NCBI GenBank assembly: GCA_018823885.1 | Contig: JAHJHG010000001.1 | Span: 1 to 42,438 of the forward strand | DNA from: Patescibacteria group bacterium | Lineage (GTDB): Bacteria; Patescibacteriota; Microgenomatia; UBA8517 | Length of the DNA stretch: 42,438 bases | Reading direction: 5' to 3' | Shown here: positions 39,754 through 42,438 of the stretch, piece after piece | Layout: each line of letters opens with the position of its first letter | How positions within the stretch are numbered: the first letter of the stretch is position 1 | Position numbers and translations under genes: made by a program | The notes under the pieces: model-generated | What the model saw: the letters and a program-made list of their open reading frames with translations, nothing else | Told to the model about the DNA's origin: nothing | Databases searched by the model: none

Positions 39754-41019
39754 TCAATGATTATTGATAAACTCCTCTAACTCTTTTACTCCACCAAAGG
39801 CAATTCTATCTGGAACTGCTCCTTTGGCATTGACCATTCTCGCTGGAATAATAATAAAATCGCCCCAATATTCATTGACCCTGTCAATTGCCTTCACCAA
39901 GCTTTCCTTTTTAATAACATCTTCAAAAAGCTCGAGCTGGCTAAAATCAGACTTTAATAGATTAAAGCAGGAAACAGCCAGTTCTCTTACTGGTTTTTTG
40001 TAAGGAGCAGAGCACATTATTTTAAACGCTTTTTTATAAATATCTCTTGAATCAAAGAGTACTTTTGGAAAAGAGATTCCCTTATGCCAAAAAGACCAAT
40101 CACGATAAACAATCGAAACATGAATACCACGGGCCTTGTAATCAGCCCGTCTTAATCTTGATCCCATTTTTTCGACCAGTTTGGAAAGAATAGGGGAAAG
40201 CTCTTCGGGAGTAATTAAAGGTTTTGGAAGGGCATAGGAATTACCGTAACTTTTTCTACCAAACTCAAAATCATCAATCTCCCACCCACGGAGTCTTAAA
40301 TACCAATAATATCCATTAATGGAACTAAAGGCTGCCTTTAATGTTCTTATGTCAGCCTTATAGAAATCAGTAACACTATATATACCTGCATAGGCAAGCC
40401 TTGCCGCATTTCTTGCCTTTATCCCAGATAAATCCGTAAGGGTTATCTTTGAATATATTTCTAAAAAATTGCTTTTATTTATTTCATCTAAACCATCCGG
40501 CTTTCTCAAGTTGCTTGCCAACTTAGCCAAGAAACGATTCGGGGCAATACCAACTGAAACCGTCAACCATTCTCCGATTTCATCTTTTATCCTTTGTTTT
40601 ATCTGTTCCGCAATTTGACGCATGCTATTTTTCGCCAATATTGGATAGCCATCAAAACTCAGAACAAATTCATCAATACTTTTAGGAGTGAAGTCATTTG
40701 TGTAATCTCGAAGTATTTTTCTTAAAGAGACATGAACATTTCTGTACTTTTCCGGATCGGTTGGCAAAACTATTAAACCAGGATAAAGAAGCTTCCCATC
40801 TCTGACTCTCATTCCTGTTTTTATTCCATGCTCTTTTGCTTCCACCGAAGGAGCAAGAATACAGCCAGAAGGTGTTGTGTAGGCCGCAATAGCAATCGGT
40901 TTTCCTCTCAGTAAAGGATTTGCTTGCTGTTCAACGGTAGCAAAACAAGAATTCAAATCAATATGCATCATTGTTGAAGATTTGGGATTAAAGTCTAAAT
41001 TAGTCGGGTAAACCATCAC
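39754..41019 (-). CDS. dinB: DNA polymerase IV (Y-family)
   Basis: The 421-aa product has the palm motifs HIDLNSCFATVEQ and SIDEFVLSF, the catalytic acids of Y-family polymerases. A helix-hairpin-helix region (LTDLSGIKARNAARLAYAGI) and a little-finger domain follow. It performs error-prone bypass synthesis. The gene overlaps the small protein upstream by 20 bp and converges with DUF192. No LexA-like box was noticed. Confidence 0.88.
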   Translation of the reverse strand: MMVYPTNLDFNPKSSTMMHIDLNSCFATVEQQANPLLRGKPIAIAAYTTPSGCILAPSVEAKEHGIKTGMRVRDGKLLYPGLIVLPTDPEKYRNVHVSLRKILRDYTNDFTPKSIDEFVLSFDGYPILAKNSMRQIAEQIKQRIKDEIGEWLTVSVGIAPNRFLAKLASNLRKPDGLDEINKSNFLEIYSKITLTDLSGIKARNAARLAYAGIYSVTDFYKADIRTLKAAFSSINGYYWYLRLRGWEIDDFEFGRKSYGNSYALPKPLITPEELSPILSKLVEKMGSRLRRADYKARGIHVSIVYRDWSFWHKGISFPKVLFDSRDIYKKAFKIMCSAPYKKPVRELAVSCFNLLKSDFSQLELFEDVIKKESLVKAIDRVNEYWGDFIIIPARMVNAKGAVPDRIAFGGVKELEEFINNH

Positions 41020-41275
41020 TTATTTCCTCCAATTTCCAATGCAGACTCTCCGTATTTAACACAAGACGAAAAAAAAGGTTTTTGCTGGTAACCGAAAAAA
41101 CATGATAAAGGATGCGGCCCTGTCGATAAGTATGGTGTAGGCCAATTTTAACAACAGGATAAAGCCTCCCGCTCCAAACAATCCACTTAGGAAAGATTTT
41201 TCTTTTCTTGCTGTCAAAAGTAAAACTTACTGAAACCGGCGCAGATATTTTTTGAATCATTATTGCCATTCCCAA
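41000..41275 (-). CDS. Small protein cotranscribed with dinB
   Basis: The 91-aa product has FPKWIVWSGRLYPVVKIGLHH and a final LHWKLEEI. It is a small beta-rich protein, similar in form to the DUF6504-like proteins beside Y-family polymerases. It overlaps dinB by 20 bp and probably belongs to the same damage-tolerance unit. An in-frame ATG at 41260 is an equally possible start. Confidence 0.5.
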   Translation of the reverse strand: MGMAIMIQKISAPVSVSFTFDSKKRKIFPKWIVWSGRLYPVVKIGLHHTYRQGRILYHVFSVTSKNLFFRLVLNTESLHWKLEEISDGLPD

Positions 41276-41301
41276 AGATTACCCGAAGATACTCTATCTA
41301 A

Positions 41302-41330
41302 TTTATAGACCGAATAAAACCCGAGGTCAA
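41302..41330 (-). promoter_or_regulatory. Promoter of the dinB operon
   Basis: On the minus strand TTGACC (41330-41325) and TATAAA (41307-41302) are spaced by 17 bp, upstream of the small gene at 41275. Confidence 0.6.
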
Positions 41331-41382
41331 TAGGTATTCTTGCTAAAAACATTCTAAAAATCTAAACTAAATTAGAGCTTAA

Positions 41383-41622
41383 ATGAAAACCGCTGATAGA
41401 AAGAAAGTCCTCGCCCATCTATTTGAATTCTTCGTCCTTGGTGTTTGCATGGGAGTAGTCGAAGATATAATTGCTATTCATTTTGCCACTGATACCATTA
41501 TCACCTTACAGACATTTAAAGTTGCTGTTCTTGTTGCTGTTCCTTTTGCCATCATCGCTGAAATTTTAGTTGACCTTAAAGTTTTTAGAAAAGTTTTCTT
41601 TAAAAATGAGCAAACTCGCTAA
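41383..41622 (+). CDS. Small two-helix membrane protein
   Basis: The 79-aa product has two membrane helices (about 14-33 and 43-64) and a Lys-rich C-terminus. It overlaps the Nramp-like transporter start by 17 bp, suggesting translational coupling. Family not recognised. Confidence 0.55.
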   Translation: MKTADRKKVLAHLFEFFVLGVCMGVVEDIIAIHFATDTIITLQTFKVAVLVAVPFAIIAEILVDLKVFRKVFFKNEQTR

Positions 41623-42438
41623 ACTGGCTAAGAAAGATTTGCCAAAACCTCTTCCTTTAAAAAAACTCCTTGGTCCTAGTTTTATTCTTCTTGGATTAGG
41701 ATTGGGGAGTGGTGAATTAATTCTTTGGCCTTACCTCGCCTCAAATTATGGCCTCGGAATTATGTGGGGGGCGCTTCTCGGAATTACTTTTCAATTTTTC
41801 ATCAACATGGAAATTGAACGATATGCTTTAATTACTGGTGAAAGCATATTTGTAGGACTGGCTAGAAAGCTCAAAAAAATCTCTCCACTCTGGTTTATCT
41901 TATCAACACTAATTCCTTGGATGTGGCCCGGAATTATTGCTTCCGCGGCAACCTTGCTTGCTCATGTTTTTGGAATTAATTATTCTCCCATACTGCCAAT
42001 CGGGCTTCTTGTTTTAATCGGAGTCGTTTTAACCTTAGGTCCAGTGATTTATAAAACTCAGGAAGTTTTCCAAAGAACGCTTATTATGATCGGGGTGCCT
42101 TTTATCCTTGCCCTTGTATTTTTGTTTGCCAAAACTCCTGATTGGCAAAACTTGGCTGTTGGTTTAATCGGTAAAGGTAACGGATTTTGGTTCCTACCGG
42201 CCGGAATATCCTTAGCGACCTTCTTAGGTGCCTTTGCTTATGCTGGAGCGGGAGGGAATCTTAATTTAGCCCAAAGTTATTATATAAAAGAAAAAGGGTA
42301 TGGGATGGGGAAGTTTTCAGGAAGAATTACAAGCATCTTCACTGGAAAGAAAGAAAAAATTACCTTGGAAGGAACAACTTTTGATTGCACACCCGAAAAC
42401 CTAAAACGTTTTAAGCTTTGGTGGAAAAGAATAAACAT
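41606..42438 (+). CDS. Nramp-like metal transporter, N-terminal part (cut by window edge)
   Basis: Frame open from the ATG at 41606 to the end (277 codons) with several membrane helices. The first helix has LGPSFILLGLGLGSGELILW, the place of the DPG metal-binding turn in Nramp proteins, here GSGE. Later segments (AFAYAGAGGNLNLAQS) match helix 6. Divalent metal uptake is likely, but the altered first motif may change specificity. Confidence 0.6.
   Translation, partial: MSKLAKLAKKDLPKPLPLKKLLGPSFILLGLGLGSGELILWPYLASNYGLGIMWGALLGITFQFFINMEIERYALITGESIFVGLARKLKKISPLWFILSTLIPWMWPGIIASAATLLAHVFGINYSPILPIGLLVLIGVVLTLGPVIYKTQEVFQRTLIMIGVPFILALVFLFAKTPDWQNLAVGLIGKGNGFWFLPAGISLATFLGAFAYAGAGGNLNLAQSYYIKEKGYGMGKFSGRITSIFTGKKEKITLEGTTFDCTPENLKRFKLWWKRIN

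Noticed and set aside
1-42438. Recoded TGA (as in Gracilibacteria and Absconditabacteria)
   Set aside because: Many well-bounded genes stop at TGA (for example 4805, 35758 and 36629) and no conserved domain is interrupted by in-frame TGA.

Overview
The window looks like part of a Candidate Phyla Radiation (Patescibacteria) chromosome, most likely of the Microgenomates type. The reasons are the short, tightly packed and AT-rich genes, a minimal type IV secretion operon of the PrgI/TraC-like/VirB4 kind, small DUF192, LysM and DUF1566 surface proteins, a DRG-type GTPase, and many genes whose -10 box lies only 5-12 nt before the start codon (apparently leaderless mRNAs). TGA is used as a normal stop codon. 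None of the 13 tRNA genes encodes its CCA end. The lineage is inferred from gene content; no rRNA is present to confirm it.

Region 1 (1-3400, minus strand) is a type IV secretion operon: pilin, pilin-VirB6 fusion, PrgI, TraC-like protein and the start of VirB4, each overlapping the next. Region 2 (3546-11626, plus strand) is an accessory, defence-like island: a PIN-like protein, a double DNA methyltransferase with an adjacent probable restriction enzyme, a gamma-glutamylcyclotransferase-like protein and two further PD-(D/E)XK-type proteins. Region 3 (11788-19144) is a cell-surface and export block: a LysM/FnIII protein, tatA-tatC with a small membrane protein and a tail-spike-like beta-helix protein, a DUF1566 protein and a 701-aa adhesin-like protein, with visibly higher GC from about 14.1 kb. 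Region 4 (19.2-25.6 kb) carries mobile-element functions: a small basic protein, DUF2958, a replication-relaxation protein, a VirD4/TraG-like coupling ATPase and a large serine recombinase whose 3' end runs into tRNA-His. Regions 1 and 4 together suggest an integrated conjugative-type element next to the tRNA.

Region 5 (25.5-31.9 kb) holds tRNA genes on both strands, a DRG GTPase, two related lysozyme-like secreted proteins and a methyltransferase. One of the lysozyme-like genes sits behind a promoter-terminator leader. Region 6 (32.8-37.06 kb) is the most interesting part: eight copies of a 33-bp repeat, all in the same direction, separate single-gene units (Nudix, Nudix, DUF5680-like, a duplicated-domain protein, nucleotidyltransferase, VOC/glyoxalase, MazG, phosphoribosyl-ATP-pyrophosphatase-like). 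The left edge keeps only the 3' half of the repeat and the right edge only the 5' half, which is what a site-specific recombination cassette array would leave. The repeat does not look like a canonical integron attC, the cassettes lie in both orientations, and each has its own promoter. No matching recombinase is visible in the window. I consider this a candidate integron-like gene-cassette system.

Region 7 (37.2-42.4 kb) returns to ordinary metabolism: thioredoxin-like and CcdA-like membrane redox proteins, an SDR oxidoreductase, DUF192, DNA polymerase IV with a small partner, and a partial Nramp-like transporter cut by the window end.
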